From the NCBI GenBank assembly GCA_024401395.1, contig JAKSLD010000009.1:56725-120724 (forward strand): a stretch of DNA of 64,000 nucleotides, in the 5' to 3' direction. Below the pieces are notes generated by a model. It saw only the letters and a program-made list of their open reading frames with translations. It had not been told where the DNA came from and searched no databases. This document shows, piece after piece, positions 16,876 to 27,065 of this stretch. This DNA is from Bacteroidales bacterium. Its GTDB lineage: Bacteria; Bacteroidota; Bacteroidia; Bacteroidales; Marinilabiliaceae. Both the position numbers and the translations under genes were made by a program. Each line of letters begins with the position of its first letter. The stretch's first letter is position 1.

Positions 16876-17655
16876 CTAAAATGTAATATTCAATGCCAAT
16901 CCTGTTGACTGCATATCGTAATATGGATTGAAGTCCATGGCAACACGACCTACCTCTACGTGTCTTGGTCCCTTAGCCAGCAAACCGTCTATTACATTCC
17001 ATGCATATAATCCTACCGCTCCTATAATGCAAATATTAGCTCCATTCTTATAAGAATTAGCCTTGTTAGAATAGCTTTGTTTCAACGATATATCTTTTGT
17101 ATTAGAGATTTTGTTCTCATAGTCCGTTTTCATGCTATTGCAACCTAGTGCACCTCCTATCAAAGCTATCTCTCCAATAATGAATAGTGAACCTTTTATC
17201 TTTTGTCCCTTTTCAAATTGAGCCATGCCTGGAACAAAGGCTTTATATGAGGCAGAGTAAGACTCTGTCACAGATACAGATTCGTATTTGTATGTTGGGT
17301 TCTTCAAAGTTTGTGCCAATAGATATACGGCGTATCCATCGGAATTATGCTCTACGTATTGGTCCAAAATACGTGATGACGCAATTAGCCCATGAGAACC
17401 TTGTACACTAATACTTCCTTCCGAAACAGATACAGTTGCCTCTTGTCCAGTTGCCAAACTCCTCCTAGCAACTAGTTGCTTTGCTGCTTGATCTATTGCT
17501 CCTTGTAAATTGTAGTAAGAGGCAGAAACAACTTCTATGTACGAATTATTTAGCTCTCTAAAATAACCATCTACCCATGATGGACGAGATGTGTTCTGTG
17601 CGACACATGTAATGCCGCACAAAACACATATAATAAATATACAAAATCTATTCAT
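16876..17655 (-). CDS. Secreted LPP20-like protein with C-terminal membrane segments
   Basis: 259 residues. Signal peptide (1-19, ending VAQN). An LPP20-like region follows (about 22-125, RPSWVDGYFRELNNSYIEVVSAS). The C-terminal half resembles DUF5683-type proteins: FVPGMAQFEKGQKIKGSLFI, two hydrophobic helices (about 155-172 and 212-228) and a terminal strand ending GLALNITF. That last strand, ending in an aromatic, is typical of outer-membrane-associated proteins. The gene overlaps the upstream LPP20-like lipoprotein gene by 4 bp (ATGA), so the pair is translationally coupled. Role unknown. Confidence 0.55.
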   Translation of the reverse strand: MNRFCIFIICVLCGITCVAQNTSRPSWVDGYFRELNNSYIEVVSASYYNLQGAIDQAAKQLVARRSLATGQEATVSVSEGSISVQGSHGLIASSRILDQYVEHNSDGYAVYLLAQTLKNPTYKYESVSVTESYSASYKAFVPGMAQFEKGQKIKGSLFIIGEIALIGGALGCNSMKTDYENKISNTKDISLKQSYSNKANSYKNGANICIIGAVGLYAWNVIDGLLAKGPRHVEVGRVAMDFNPYYDMQSTGLALNITF

Positions 17656-18245
17656 TTGAGCTCGTTGTCAAATTCTTCCCACTCCTTTTCCAATTCTTTA
17701 AAGAATCTATCTTCATGAAAATCAATCATCTTCTTCTCGTCGTTAGTCAAAAGATTTTCAATAGTTTTTGCAGTCTCTTGAGCTACTTGCTTTTTTGGCA
17801 CTTTTATCGCAACGTAGCACTCGACCATTCCATCGTCTTGGATGTCTCCAAATTCGGTACACCAAGCTTGAACATCATTAAGAACTACATCCAATGCTTG
17901 CTTACCTCCTCTCTCTAGTTTGCTTTCAATGTCATTTCCTTTGTTATTGCCATATGTATTGCTATAGTCCTTGATAACACCCTTGTATTTATGATGGAAC
18001 TTTGCGTAAACTTGTTGCTTAGCATTCTCCAGGGCATTTTTAATACATTCACCCTTCTGTCGAGAAGAGCCCATATAAATACCAGTAGCTGCAAATTCGT
18101 CTTTAGTGTCTGGAGCAAAACAAGGAACTGTCTGTGTTCTGCCAAAGGCTTGTTTACTCTGTTGCACGACTTGTTTCGCCCCACCACAAGAAGAAACCAT
18201 CAATGCTACCGCGCAAATTGTAGCATATACAATACTTTTTCCCAT
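17652..18245 (-). CDS. LPP20-like lipoprotein
   Basis: 197 residues. Lipoprotein signal with VSSC (Cys 20). The remainder resembles LPP20 lipoproteins: a compact domain with AATGIYMGSSRQKGECIKNA, DVQAWCTEFGDIQDDGMVEC and YVAIKVPKKQV, then a charged helical tail. First gene of the run that continues through 13342. Its ATG lies only about 68 bp downstream of the terminator that ends the structured RNA at 18313-18650, so its expression may depend on read-through of that terminator. No function is established for the family in Bacteroidetes. Confidence 0.65.
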   Translation of the reverse strand: MGKSIVYATICAVALMVSSCGGAKQVVQQSKQAFGRTQTVPCFAPDTKDEFAATGIYMGSSRQKGECIKNALENAKQQVYAKFHHKYKGVIKDYSNTYGNNKGNDIESKLERGGKQALDVVLNDVQAWCTEFGDIQDDGMVECYVAIKVPKKQVAQETAKTIENLLTNDEKKMIDFHEDRFFKELEKEWEEFDNELK

Positions 18246-18312
18246 ATGTATGTGTTTTTGCTTGGCCGGCTCCCAAAGCCAAAGAATTGGTAAAAGCTAC
18301 GCAACAGTACAT

Positions 18313-18348
18313 AAAAAAACGTGGGAGTCAACCATCACTCGTCCCACG
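18313..18348 (-). terminator. Intrinsic terminator between the structured RNA and the lipoprotein operon
   Basis: CGTGGGA/TCCCACG stem with a 15-nt loop, followed by seven T on the minus strand. It lies upstream of, and in the same direction as, the gene starting at 18245. Confidence 0.85.
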
Positions 18349-18650
18349 ATTCGAGGCTCTCGCATTGCCTACAAGGTCAGAACAAGCAATGTAGAAGCCC
18401 ACGCAATATGTATATATACCAACATATGGTGCAAGTAGCGACACTACGTGCCGCACATGCACCGTACACAGTAACTGTATACAATCCGTAGACATCAACT
18501 ATTGCCTTGCCTTTTGACCTTGGTTTTGGTAATTTGCGAGATTACGAATCGTCAAAGAACAAGACGTAGTAAACGTCTTTTATATGTAAAGTATGTCCCA
18601 CCCGCACGCCCATTACGGACTTCTACGCATGGTTCATGGTCACAAAGTTA
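18313..18650 (-). ncRNA. Structured leader or small RNA, about 325 nt
   Basis: A minus-strand transcription unit with its own -7 box (TAACTTTG, 18643-18650) and a strong terminator (18313-18348). In between are several stems: GTATACAGT/ACTGTGTAC and GGTGCA...TGCACC around 18424-18480, and GGCTTCTACATTGC pairing with GCAATGCGAGAGCC (18357-18400). A second copy of GCGTGGG (18398-18404) could pair with the 3' arm of the terminator instead of the proximal CGTGGGA, giving an alternative fold. It is not tmRNA, RNase P or SRP RNA by their signature motifs. I cannot name a family. It could be an attenuating leader of the 18245 operon or an independent RNA. Confidence 0.55.
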
Positions 18651-18891
18651 AAAAATTATTTCTTCGTGATTTGATTTGTGTAAAAAAATGTTACTCAGTA
18701 ATCAATATATTTTTACCATTTCACTACAACGCTCAAATCATCACTCTTATATTCAATACATCAAGCCAAACATCCATAGCGGAATTTTATTGCCAAAACC
18801 GATTTCTATGTCGTCTGCTACCACAAAACTATCTTCTTTGTCAGCAATTAAATAAATTCTGCATATCCTTTTATTCTTTTCGCAAATATGC

Positions 18892-18950
18892 ATTTTTCAC
18901 CTTGTAAAGTAAAATATAGCAACCCATTTTTACTTTGTAAAGTGAAAAAT
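18892..18950. promoter_or_regulatory. Inverted pair of TTTTTCAC-N2-TGTAAAGT-like sites
   Basis: ATTTTTCACCTTGTAAAGT (18892-18910) and its near-inverse ACTTTGTAAAGTGAAAAAT (18932-18950) face each other. The core ACTTTGTAAAGT is itself almost palindromic. The pair sits in the 370-bp gap between the structured RNA promoter and the terminator of the 19020 gene; the remainder of that gap is AT-rich with nothing recognisable. Confidence 0.35.
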
Positions 18951-18956
18951 ATACCA

Positions 18957-18993
18957 AAAGGGCGACATCAACCCCTTTGTCAATGCCGCCCTT
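18957..18993 (-). terminator. Terminator of the sigma/anti-sigma/plug-like operon
   Basis: Minus-strand stem AAGGGCGGCA / TGTCGCCCTT with a T run after it, about 27 bp past the stop at 19020. Confidence 0.8.
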
Positions 18994-19019
18994 CTATTAT
19001 ACGTAAGACTTACCTTCTT

Positions 19020-19541
19020 CTATTTCTTCGTAGTGATAATCATTACCGTAGAAGTATTTTCTTTAGCAAACTTCTTAAACTTCTCATCTTCCTTATGTTT
19101 AATGACGTCAATAGACATTATCCCTTTTACATCAATATTCTTGAACTCTACAGCACTAACTACCTTGCCATCAACTATAAATACCGTACTCTCGTCATCC
19201 ATCTTGCCGTTCTTCCCGTCAACATTCACAACTAGAATATCAGCACTTTTTGTGCTAAATACGGTTGGCTCTGCTGTTATTGCTCTTGTTTTGTCCAATA
19301 TAGTCTTGATTTCAACGCCTGCCTCTTCCAAGCTTTTCTTGTAGTCAGACGTGAAGACTATGTGAACACCTGTCTCTTCATCTACTGAGTAGCTCTTAAT
19401 GGTCTTGCCAGCAAGCTGACTCCCATCAAAGTTCTCTACATAGGCTCCATCAATAATGTGAATAGCCTTTCTGCTGTTCTGTGCCATGAGATTTACTGCA
19501 GTGAATACTGCAATAAGCACAATTAAAATAATTTGTTTCAT
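19020..19541 (-). CDS. Secreted protein with two TonB-plug-like repeats
   Basis: 173 residues with a signal peptide (1-20, NLMAQN). The C-terminal half matches the plug signature of SusC-type receptors (VFIVDGKVV ... IDVKGIMSIDVIK ... STVMIITTKK), yet no barrel follows. The N-terminal half repeats the same pattern more loosely (IHIIDGAYV ... LAGKTIKSYSVDEE ... VHIVFTS), so the protein looks like an internal duplication. It is the last gene of an ECF sigma/membrane-partner operon, which suggests a sensing or accessory role at the outer membrane rather than transport. The plug resemblance is visible; the role is inferred. Confidence 0.55.
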   Translation of the reverse strand: MKQIILIVLIAVFTAVNLMAQNSRKAIHIIDGAYVENFDGSQLAGKTIKSYSVDEETGVHIVFTSDYKKSLEEAGVEIKTILDKTRAITAEPTVFSTKSADILVVNVDGKNGKMDDESTVFIVDGKVVSAVEFKNIDVKGIMSIDVIKHKEDEKFKKFAKENTSTVMIITTKK

Positions 19542-19567
19542 ACGATTTATGTGTTAGTTTTTATGGT

Positions 19568-20077
19568 TTATTGCATTATAACTGAAATACCTTCTGGCGT
19601 ACGTTGCATTGAGAATGAGCATGCCTGCCCGTTGGATAGTGATGCTTTTATTACAAACCCTTTGCCGCTTGGCATCGCTGAAAGTCCATCGATCTGTCCG
19701 CTTCCTGTTTCCGCAAGTATCGACATGGTCTCACATAGTTCCGTAATCGTGAGCTCTTGCTCTTCTTCTGTTGCTGGTTTGAGAACCCATAGTAAGCCTG
19801 CTACCCCAGCCACGCACGCTGCTGATACCCATCTCCATATTGTACGCGACGGTTTCAAGGTTTCTTGTGTCGTCAGATATGATGCGATCTCTGCTTCTGT
19901 GAAGTCGTATGCCTCAGTCTTAAAGCTCTCGAACATATCTCTATACACTTCCCATTCGCTCGGAATATCTTTCGCTGAAGCAAGATATTCTCCTAATATC
20001 TGCTCTTCTGATTCTGTAGTCTGTCCTTCATTGAACTTTTCAATGAGTTCGGATATATATTGCTTAGAATAATTCAT
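19568..20077 (-). CDS. Probable membrane anti-sigma factor
   Basis: 169 residues: a charged N-terminal cytoplasmic part (about 1-88, beginning MNYSKQYISELIEKFNEGQTT), one transmembrane helix (about 92-108, VSAACVAGVAGLLWVL) and an extracytoplasmic C-terminal part. The size, topology and position directly after an ECF sigma gene, with a 1-bp overlap, are those of Bacteroidetes anti-sigma partners. It lacks the FecR domain seen in glycan-sensing pairs. It probably holds the sigma factor at the inner membrane; the signal is unknown. Confidence 0.65.
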   Translation of the reverse strand: MNYSKQYISELIEKFNEGQTTESEEQILGEYLASAKDIPSEWEVYRDMFESFKTEAYDFTEAEIASYLTTQETLKPSRTIWRWVSAACVAGVAGLLWVLKPATEEEQELTITELCETMSILAETGSGQIDGLSAMPSGKGFVIKASLSNGQACSFSMQRTPEGISVIMQ

Positions 20078-20568
20078 TATAGTGTTCCTTTCATTAACTT
20101 GAGAAGTTCTAGTCTTGCTTTACTTATCATACCTCTTACCGAGGATTCGGTAGTGCCTAATACTTGCGCTATCTCGACGTAGGACATATTTTCCACGTTC
20201 CTCATTCGTATTATCGCTCTGTATCTGTCATTTAGTGTCTGTATGCACCGGGTAAGCCTTTCGCGGTCTTCTTGCTCGACTAGCTGATTGTGTGGGTTGC
20301 TCGTATGCACAACGAAATCGGCTTTGTCTATGGTGTAGTTGTGTCTGGTGTCTCGTATCTTGTTGAGGGCGACATTCCGACAAACCACCGAGGCCATATT
20401 GCGCATGTGTCCCCCGTCTGGTATCTTGTCTTTCGCTACCCATAACTTAAGCAGAACTTCCTGAACCACATCTTCGGCATCGTCTGCATCGACTATATAG
20501 TGCCGTGCCTGACTGAGGATGTTGCCTCGCAAGGTTTCAACGTTATGTATAAACTCTTGTAGTTGCAT
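20077..20568 (-). CDS. ECF-type RNA polymerase sigma factor
   Basis: 163 residues. Region 2 appears as DADDAEDVVQEVLLKLW followed by MRNMASVVCRNVALNKIRD. Region 4 appears as LNDRYRAIIRMRNVENMSY, VEIAQVLGTTESSVRGMISKARLEL, a standard helix-turn-helix. This is the sigma-70 ECF subfamily common in Bacteroides. It is first in an operon with a membrane partner and a plug-like secreted protein, so it probably autoregulates and drives some of the neighbouring surface genes. Those target genes cannot be proven from sequence. Confidence 0.92.
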   Translation of the reverse strand: MQLQEFIHNVETLRGNILSQARHYIVDADDAEDVVQEVLLKLWVAKDKIPDGGHMRNMASVVCRNVALNKIRDTRHNYTIDKADFVVHTSNPHNQLVEQEDRERLTRCIQTLNDRYRAIIRMRNVENMSYVEIAQVLGTTESSVRGMISKARLELLKLMKGTL

Positions 20569-20640
20569 CGTTTCTTGTTTCTTCTGCTATAATAACACAC
20601 TAATGCATTTTTCGCTACGCCAAATTGATTATTTTATTGA

Positions 20641-20712
20641 AAATTTACGATGAACAAGGGTCTTCCCCGAGTCTTCTCCGAGTGTAGCCCGAGTATAGCC
20701 TGAGTCTTCTCA
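20641..20712 (+). repeat. Dispersed repeat, copy 2
   Basis: Plus strand: ATTTACGATGAACAAGGGTC, then TTCCCCGAGTCTTCTCCGAG, TGTAGCCCGAGTATAGCC, TGAG. It lies in the 350-bp gap between the ECF sigma gene and the SGNH esterase gene; apart from this repeat, its neighbour at 20772 and a terminator, the gap holds nothing else I can name. The short frame here is longer (M-N-K-G-L-P-R-V-F-S and onward). Confidence 0.75.
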
Positions 20713-20771
20713 AATAAAAAATTGCGAGCAAACCGTATGCTCTCTGATACTATCCGCTACTTATCAAGTAT

Positions 20772-20799
20772 AAAATTTACGATGAACAAGGACTCTCTC
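20772..20799 (+). repeat. Dispersed repeat, copy 3 (core only)
   Basis: AAAATTTACGATGAACAAGG followed by unrelated sequence, 131 bp after copy 2 in the same orientation. Only the head of the repeat is conserved. Confidence 0.6.
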
Positions 20800-20859
20800 T
20801 TATATCACAAATGATATCTTCTGTATCTTCTCGTACGGATCTGAAGTCCTAGACTGAAC

Positions 20860-20894
20860 AAAAAAACAGGCATGCCAGCCGAAACTAGCATGCC
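20860..20894 (-). terminator. Terminator of the SGNH esterase gene
   Basis: Minus-strand stem GGCATGC / GCATGCC with a 12-nt loop and a TGTTTTTTT tail, about 26 bp past the stop at 20920. Confidence 0.85.
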
Positions 20895-20919
20895 TCTATA
20901 TTTTGTCAATATCTGTCTT

Positions 20920-22623
<1,704 letters not shown>

Positions 22624-22700
22624 TTATACCCTCACAGTATCTTCATATCGTCTTCTTCATTAATAATTCCTAAAAAACAACTTACTCTAAAACTATTTCA

Positions 22701-22708
22701 TATCTTTG
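22701..22708 (+). promoter_or_regulatory. -7 box of cvfB, near-leaderless
   Basis: TATCTTTG ends 7 bp before the ATG at 22716, leaving a leader of about 3-5 nt. Confidence 0.55.
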
Positions 22709-22715
22709 CAAGAAT

Positions 22716-23588
22716 ATGAAAGACGCAAAGAATACAAGCCTCAAGATAGGTCAGTATAATACCTTGAAGGTTAAACGTTTTGTTGACTTCGGTGCATTCC
22801 TGGCTCCTGTAAAGTCTGATGATAAGGATGACGAAATCCTTATGCCTCAGAAGTTCTTGGAAGGTCTGAATGTCCAGGTAGGTGACTTGATTGACGATTG
22901 TTTGGTCTATACCGACTCTGACGACCGCCTCATCGCTACCCGCGAGAAGCCTCTTGTCCTCGCCAACCAGTTCGCATCCCTCGAATGTACTGCTGTGACT
23001 CAGTTCGGCGCTTTCCTCAACTGGGGCCCAATCAAGGATCTCCTTGTCCCTTATAAGCAGCAGCGCTCTCGTATGCAGGTGGGTGAGCATTATGTCGTAT
23101 TCGCTTATGCCGATGCCCAGACTAACCGTATGGTAGCGACGGAATATTTTGATAAGTACCTCAATAACCTGGCTCCTTCATATAAGCAGGGGGATGAGGT
23201 GGATGCTCTCGTATTCCGCCAGACCCCAATGGGCTACCTCTGCATCATAAATAATCTCCATACGGGTATGGTCTATAATTCTCAGCTCCACGGCTCTCGT
23301 CTCCAGATTGGCCAGCGTCTGCCTCTCTATATAGAGAAGGTGCGTGAGGATGATAAGATCGACCTTATCCCTACTCCTATCGGACATCAGAAGGCTGATG
23401 CCTTGCACGAACTTATTCTCCAGCAACTTCATATCAACGGAGGTTCTCTGGCTCTCGGTGATAAGAGCCGCCCAGAGGATATCGAACTTGTCTTCCGCTG
23501 CTCTAAAAAGGCTTTCAAAATGGCTATCGGTGGTCTCTATAAGCAGGGTAAGATAAATATTGAAGATTATCGCATAACAGAACTATAA
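22716..23588 (+). CDS. cvfB: S1-type RNA-binding protein, CvfB family
   Basis: 290 residues. Tandem OB-fold/S1-like domains are recognised by LKVKRFVDFGAFL, AVTQFGAFLNWGPIKDLLVPY, MGYLCIINNLHTGMVYNSQL and a C-terminal winged-helix part (SKKAFKMAIGGLYKQGKI). This is the CvfB (YitL) family: cytoplasmic RNA-binding proteins linked to virulence gene control in Staphylococcus. In Bacteroidetes the role is not known. It opens the plus-strand run and lies 10 bp upstream of the rlmN start. Confidence 0.9.
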   Translation: MKDAKNTSLKIGQYNTLKVKRFVDFGAFLAPVKSDDKDDEILMPQKFLEGLNVQVGDLIDDCLVYTDSDDRLIATREKPLVLANQFASLECTAVTQFGAFLNWGPIKDLLVPYKQQRSRMQVGEHYVVFAYADAQTNRMVATEYFDKYLNNLAPSYKQGDEVDALVFRQTPMGYLCIINNLHTGMVYNSQLHGSRLQIGQRLPLYIEKVREDDKIDLIPTPIGHQKADALHELILQQLHINGGSLALGDKSRPEDIELVFRCSKKAFKMAIGGLYKQGKINIEDYRITEL

Positions 23589-23598
23589 CGTGTTATCA

Positions 23599-24627
23599 AT
23601 GGAAGCACTTTTCGGAAAAGACCTTCACGACCTCGAAACAGTAGCAGCTAATGCTGGCTTGCCTAAATTCGCAGCTAAGCAGATGGCTCAGTGGCTATAC
23701 GCTAAGGGAGTAACGGATATCGATGAGATGACTAATCTCTCTCTCAAGGCTCGTACTGCTCTCAAGGAGAACTATACTGTTGGCCGTTACGCTCCAGTAC
23801 GCTATCAGCAGTCTGTGGATGGTACCCGCAAATATCTCTTCTATACCCCAGCTAAACGTTATGTCATCGAGACAGCGATGATTCCAGATGCCGACCGTAA
23901 GACTCTTTGTGTCTCTTCTCAGGTGGGCTGTAAGATGCGCTGCGCTTTCTGTATGACTGGTAAGGGTGGTTTCGAGGCTCAACTTACAACTACAGATATC
24001 CTCAATCAGTTCGCATCTATCGAGGAGACTAATGATATAACGAATATCGTCTTTATGGGTATGGGCGAACCTCTTGATAATATCGATAATGTCCTTAAGG
24101 CTCTCGATATTCTTACCGCACCTTGGGGGTATGCTCTCTCTCCTCGCCGTATCACGGTTTCGTCTATCGGTGTCCAGACTCAGCTGCCTCGACTCCTCAA
24201 TGAGTCTCAGGTTCACGTAGCTATATCTCTCCATACTCCTTTCGGCGATGAACGTCTGGCTCTGATGCCTTCCGAACAGGCTTTCCCTATAGTGGAGACT
24301 GTTCGTATGCTCCGTCAGTACGATTGGAACGGTCAGCGCCGTCTCTCTTTCGAGATGACTCTCTTCCATGGCGTCAATGACACTCCTCGCCATGCTAAGG
24401 CTCTGGCACGTATGCTTAAGGGTCTGCCTTGCCGCGTCAATTTGATACGTTTCAATGATATCCCTGATACCGACCTCATGGGTTGCTCTCAGAAACAAAT
24501 GGAGTCGTTCCGTGACCAGCTTAACGAGCTTCACGTAATGGCCACTATCCGTAATTCTAAGGGTCAGGATATCGATGCCGCGTGTGGCCTCCTTAAAGCA
24601 ACCGATAAGGAACAGTCTGAAAAGTAA
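23599..24627 (+). CDS. rlmN: Dual-specificity 23S rRNA/tRNA adenine C2-methyltransferase RlmN
   Basis: 342 residues from the ATG at 23599; a GTG three codons upstream (23590) is a weaker alternative. This is a radical SAM enzyme with the CxxxCxxC cluster motif CKMRCAFC preceded by CVSSQVG, the MGMGEPLDN motif, and a C-terminal conserved Cys in DIDAACGLL that forms the methyl-carrying intermediate in RlmN. It methylates A2503 of 23S rRNA and A37 of tRNAs. Length and motifs are standard. Confidence 0.95.
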   Translation: MEALFGKDLHDLETVAANAGLPKFAAKQMAQWLYAKGVTDIDEMTNLSLKARTALKENYTVGRYAPVRYQQSVDGTRKYLFYTPAKRYVIETAMIPDADRKTLCVSSQVGCKMRCAFCMTGKGGFEAQLTTTDILNQFASIEETNDITNIVFMGMGEPLDNIDNVLKALDILTAPWGYALSPRRITVSSIGVQTQLPRLLNESQVHVAISLHTPFGDERLALMPSEQAFPIVETVRMLRQYDWNGQRRLSFEMTLFHGVNDTPRHAKALARMLKGLPCRVNLIRFNDIPDTDLMGCSQKQMESFRDQLNELHVMATIRNSKGQDIDAACGLLKATDKEQSEK

Positions 24628-24658
24628 TGTCAAGATATCAACTAAGTAGAGAAAATCT

Positions 24659-25516
24659 GTGAAACCTTCAACAAGTACAATAGTTGCCTGTTATGCATTC
24701 ATAACCTTGTCAAGTATCTCCACTTCTTGTTCTCCTTCACGTGAACAGTTGGCTAACGAGACTTTCGAAAAGGCAGTGGAATTATACAATAAGCAGCAGT
24801 ACAATAGTTCTAAGATACTTCTTGATAGTATCATCTATACTTATTCTGATATGAAAAAGATGGTACGTAGCTGCAAGGAGATGATGAATGTCGTATATCG
24901 TACCGAGCAGGAACGTAACCTTCAGTTCTTGGATTCTCTCCTCACAATCCGTGAGAATGAAATCGCTCCTGTTATGAAGCTTTTTCAGGAGGAGGATCCT
25001 GATTCTTCAAATCCTATTCTCATAAATAAGAAACAGTCAGTCGGCCGCTCTTTCGACCGCGCTCTAATAAAGGCTCATACTGACCGTAATGGTCAGTTCT
25101 TCATTTCGTCTCACTATACCGGACAGTCGCCTATTCACCACTATGCAATCAAGGCAGAGGTCGGTGATATATATACGGTGTCGGATACAGTGGTAGACGA
25201 AGCCCTTAACCACGCTTTTGATGACGGCGGCGAATTCTGGGAAACTATCAGATTCAAGAATTCTACGGATAATGGCGTGGGTGAATTTATCGCCAACCAT
25301 TCTGATGAGAAAATCCGTATCTCTCTCATCTCCCCTAAGGGATCATACAAATTCTTGCTCACAGAGACAGATAAGCAGGCTATTCGCGAAACATATTATC
25401 TCGCTGCCCTCCTTCGTGAAACTATTCACATCAAGGGCCAGATACGTAACGTCAGAACTAGCCTGAAATACCATACAACAACTAATTCTTCAACACTAAT
25501 TCGTAAACAACAATGA
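24659..25516 (+). CDS. Lipoprotein-like protein of unknown function, GTG start
   Basis: 285 residues. The only plausible start is a GTG at 24659, giving a hydrophobic signal ending in a borderline lipobox (ISTSC, Cys 24). After it, a helical repeat-like stretch (ETFEKAVELYNKQQYNSSKILLDSI) resembles a TPR, then a mixed alpha/beta region with DRALIKAHTDRNGQFFISS and GSYKFLLTETD. I do not recognise a family. The last codons overlap ddl by 4 bp (ATGA), so translation is coupled to ddl. Confidence 0.55.
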   Translation: MKPSTSTIVACYAFITLSSISTSCSPSREQLANETFEKAVELYNKQQYNSSKILLDSIIYTYSDMKKMVRSCKEMMNVVYRTEQERNLQFLDSLLTIRENEIAPVMKLFQEEDPDSSNPILINKKQSVGRSFDRALIKAHTDRNGQFFISSHYTGQSPIHHYAIKAEVGDIYTVSDTVVDEALNHAFDDGGEFWETIRFKNSTDNGVGEFIANHSDEKIRISLISPKGSYKFLLTETDKQAIRETYYLAALLRETIHIKGQIRNVRTSLKYHTTTNSSTLIRKQQ

Positions 25517-26490
25517 AAGTAGCTCTCGTATATGGCGGCTACACCTCTGAGGCAGGTGTATCTGAACGTAGTAAAAATGGTCTTATGACTATGATGGACC
25601 GTAAATCGCACTTCATTGTGCCTGTACGTATCACAGAGGAAAGATGGATTGCTGAGCCGGAAGGCGAACCTTCCGTTGATGTCAATCGTGACGATTTCTC
25701 ATATATAAATGCCAAGGGCGAAAAGGTCACTTTCGATTGTGCTTATATCACTATCCATGGTAATCCTGGCGAGAATGGTCAGTTGGGTGGCTATTTCGAA
25801 ATGATCGGTATGCCTTATTCTACTTGTCCAGCCCTCACTTCGGCAATGACCTACGATAAGTTCGTTACTAATACTTTCCTCCGTAATCTTGGCGTTAATC
25901 TCGCTAAGTCTATTATGGTCGAGAGCACAACTCAATATACCCCTGCTGAAATTGCTAAGGAGATCGGTCTCCCTTGTTTCATTAAGCCTGCAGCTGGTGG
26001 CTCTAGTTTCGGCGTCTCTAAGGTTAAGTCTGAGGCTGAAATCGTACCTGCCATCGAGAAGGCTCTCAAGGAGAGTTCTTTCGTCCTCATCGAATCTCTC
26101 CTTACCGGTACCGAGGTGACTTGTGGTCTCTATAAGGCTAATGGTAAGACTACCGTATTCCCTCTTACCGAGGTCGTCTCAGCTAATGAGTTCTTCGATT
26201 ATGAGGCTAAATATACTCCTGGTATGGCTCAGGAGATTACACCTGCCCGCGTTCCGGATAATGTTCGCGATAGGGTACAGGCTACTGCTTCTCGTATCTA
26301 TGACCTTATGCACATGCGTGGTATCGTTCGTATTGATTTTATCATTTCTCCAGAGGGCGAACCTTTCATGCTCGAGGTAAATACTACTCCAGGTATGACT
26401 GTCACAAGTTTCATTCCTCAGCAGATTCGCGCAGCAGGCCTCAGAACTGAGGATGTATTTAATGATATTTTCAATTCTCTCAAGAAATAA
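25513..26490 (+). CDS. ddl: D-alanine--D-alanine ligase
   Basis: 325 residues with ATP-grasp architecture. Seen motifs: [12 protein letters not shown] near the N-terminus, [18 protein letters not shown], the ATP-binding glycine-rich loop [17 protein letters not shown], and the metal-binding end [11 protein letters not shown]. It joins two D-alanines for the peptidoglycan stem peptide in the cytoplasm. In many relatives ddl is near the PASTA and RluA-type genes; here those genes are 15 kb away and ddl sits with pth and an S4 gene. Confidence 0.95.
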   Translation: MKVALVYGGYTSEAGVSERSKNGLMTMMDRKSHFIVPVRITEERWIAEPEGEPSVDVNRDDFSYINAKGEKVTFDCAYITIHGNPGENGQLGGYFEMIGMPYSTCPALTSAMTYDKFVTNTFLRNLGVNLAKSIMVESTTQYTPAEIAKEIGLPCFIKPAAGGSSFGVSKVKSEAEIVPAIEKALKESSFVLIESLLTGTEVTCGLYKANGKTTVFPLTEVVSANEFFDYEAKYTPGMAQEITPARVPDNVRDRVQATASRIYDLMHMRGIVRIDFIISPEGEPFMLEVNTTPGMTVTSFIPQQIRAAGLRTEDVFNDIFNSLKK

Positions 26491-26495
26491 TCCTA

Positions 26496-27059
26496 ATGAA
26501 GTATCTGATAGTTGGCTTGGGTAATATCGGCGACGAATACGCACATACTCGTCATAATATCGGTTTTGATATAGTGACAGCTCTCGCCGCTAAAAACGAC
26601 GCCCCTTGGGAGGGATGCCGTCACGGAGAAATGGCAACTTATCGTTTCCGTGGTCACCAGATTTTCCTCCTTAAGCCTAATACTTATATGAATCTTTCTG
26701 GTAAGGCTGTGAATTATCATCTTCAGGACCAGAAAATACCTATTGAGAATCTTTTTGTGTGCGTGGATGATCTGGCTCTCCCTTTCGGCTCTTTGCGACT
26801 TAAGGGTAAGGGGTCTGACGGCGGTCACAATGGCTTGAAGAATATCAACGCCCTCATTGGTACCCAGAATTATACTCGCCTCCGTTTCGGAATAGGTAAT
26901 GAATTTGCTCGCGGCGGTCAGATAGATTTCGTATTGGGTTCTTGGACCGAGGAGGAGCAAAAGACTATCAAGGAGCGTATCGACCTCGCTACGGAGATTA
27001 TCCCTTCTTGGATATCTGTAGGACTCGAACGTACGATGAATCTCTTCAATAACAAATAA
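26496..27059 (+). CDS. pth: Peptidyl-tRNA hydrolase
   Basis: 187 residues. Standard bacterial Pth: [19 protein letters not shown] with the catalytic His, [28 protein letters not shown] and [12 protein letters not shown]. It releases tRNA from stalled peptidyl-tRNA. It starts 5 bp after ddl and ends 6 bp before the S4 gene, so it is in an operon. Confidence 0.95.
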   Translation: MKYLIVGLGNIGDEYAHTRHNIGFDIVTALAAKNDAPWEGCRHGEMATYRFRGHQIFLLKPNTYMNLSGKAVNYHLQDQKIPIENLFVCVDDLALPFGSLRLKGKGSDGGHNGLKNINALIGTQNYTRLRFGIGNEFARGGQIDFVLGSWTEEEQKTIKERIDLATEIIPSWISVGLERTMNLFNNK

Positions 27060-27065
27060 TGCCTA

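Noticed and set aside
18313..18650. tmRNA, RNase P RNA or SRP RNA
   Set aside because: None of their signature words (for example the tmRNA ends, GAGGAAAGTCC, or the SRP tetraloop region) occurs here. A 6S-type RNA could not be excluded or shown.
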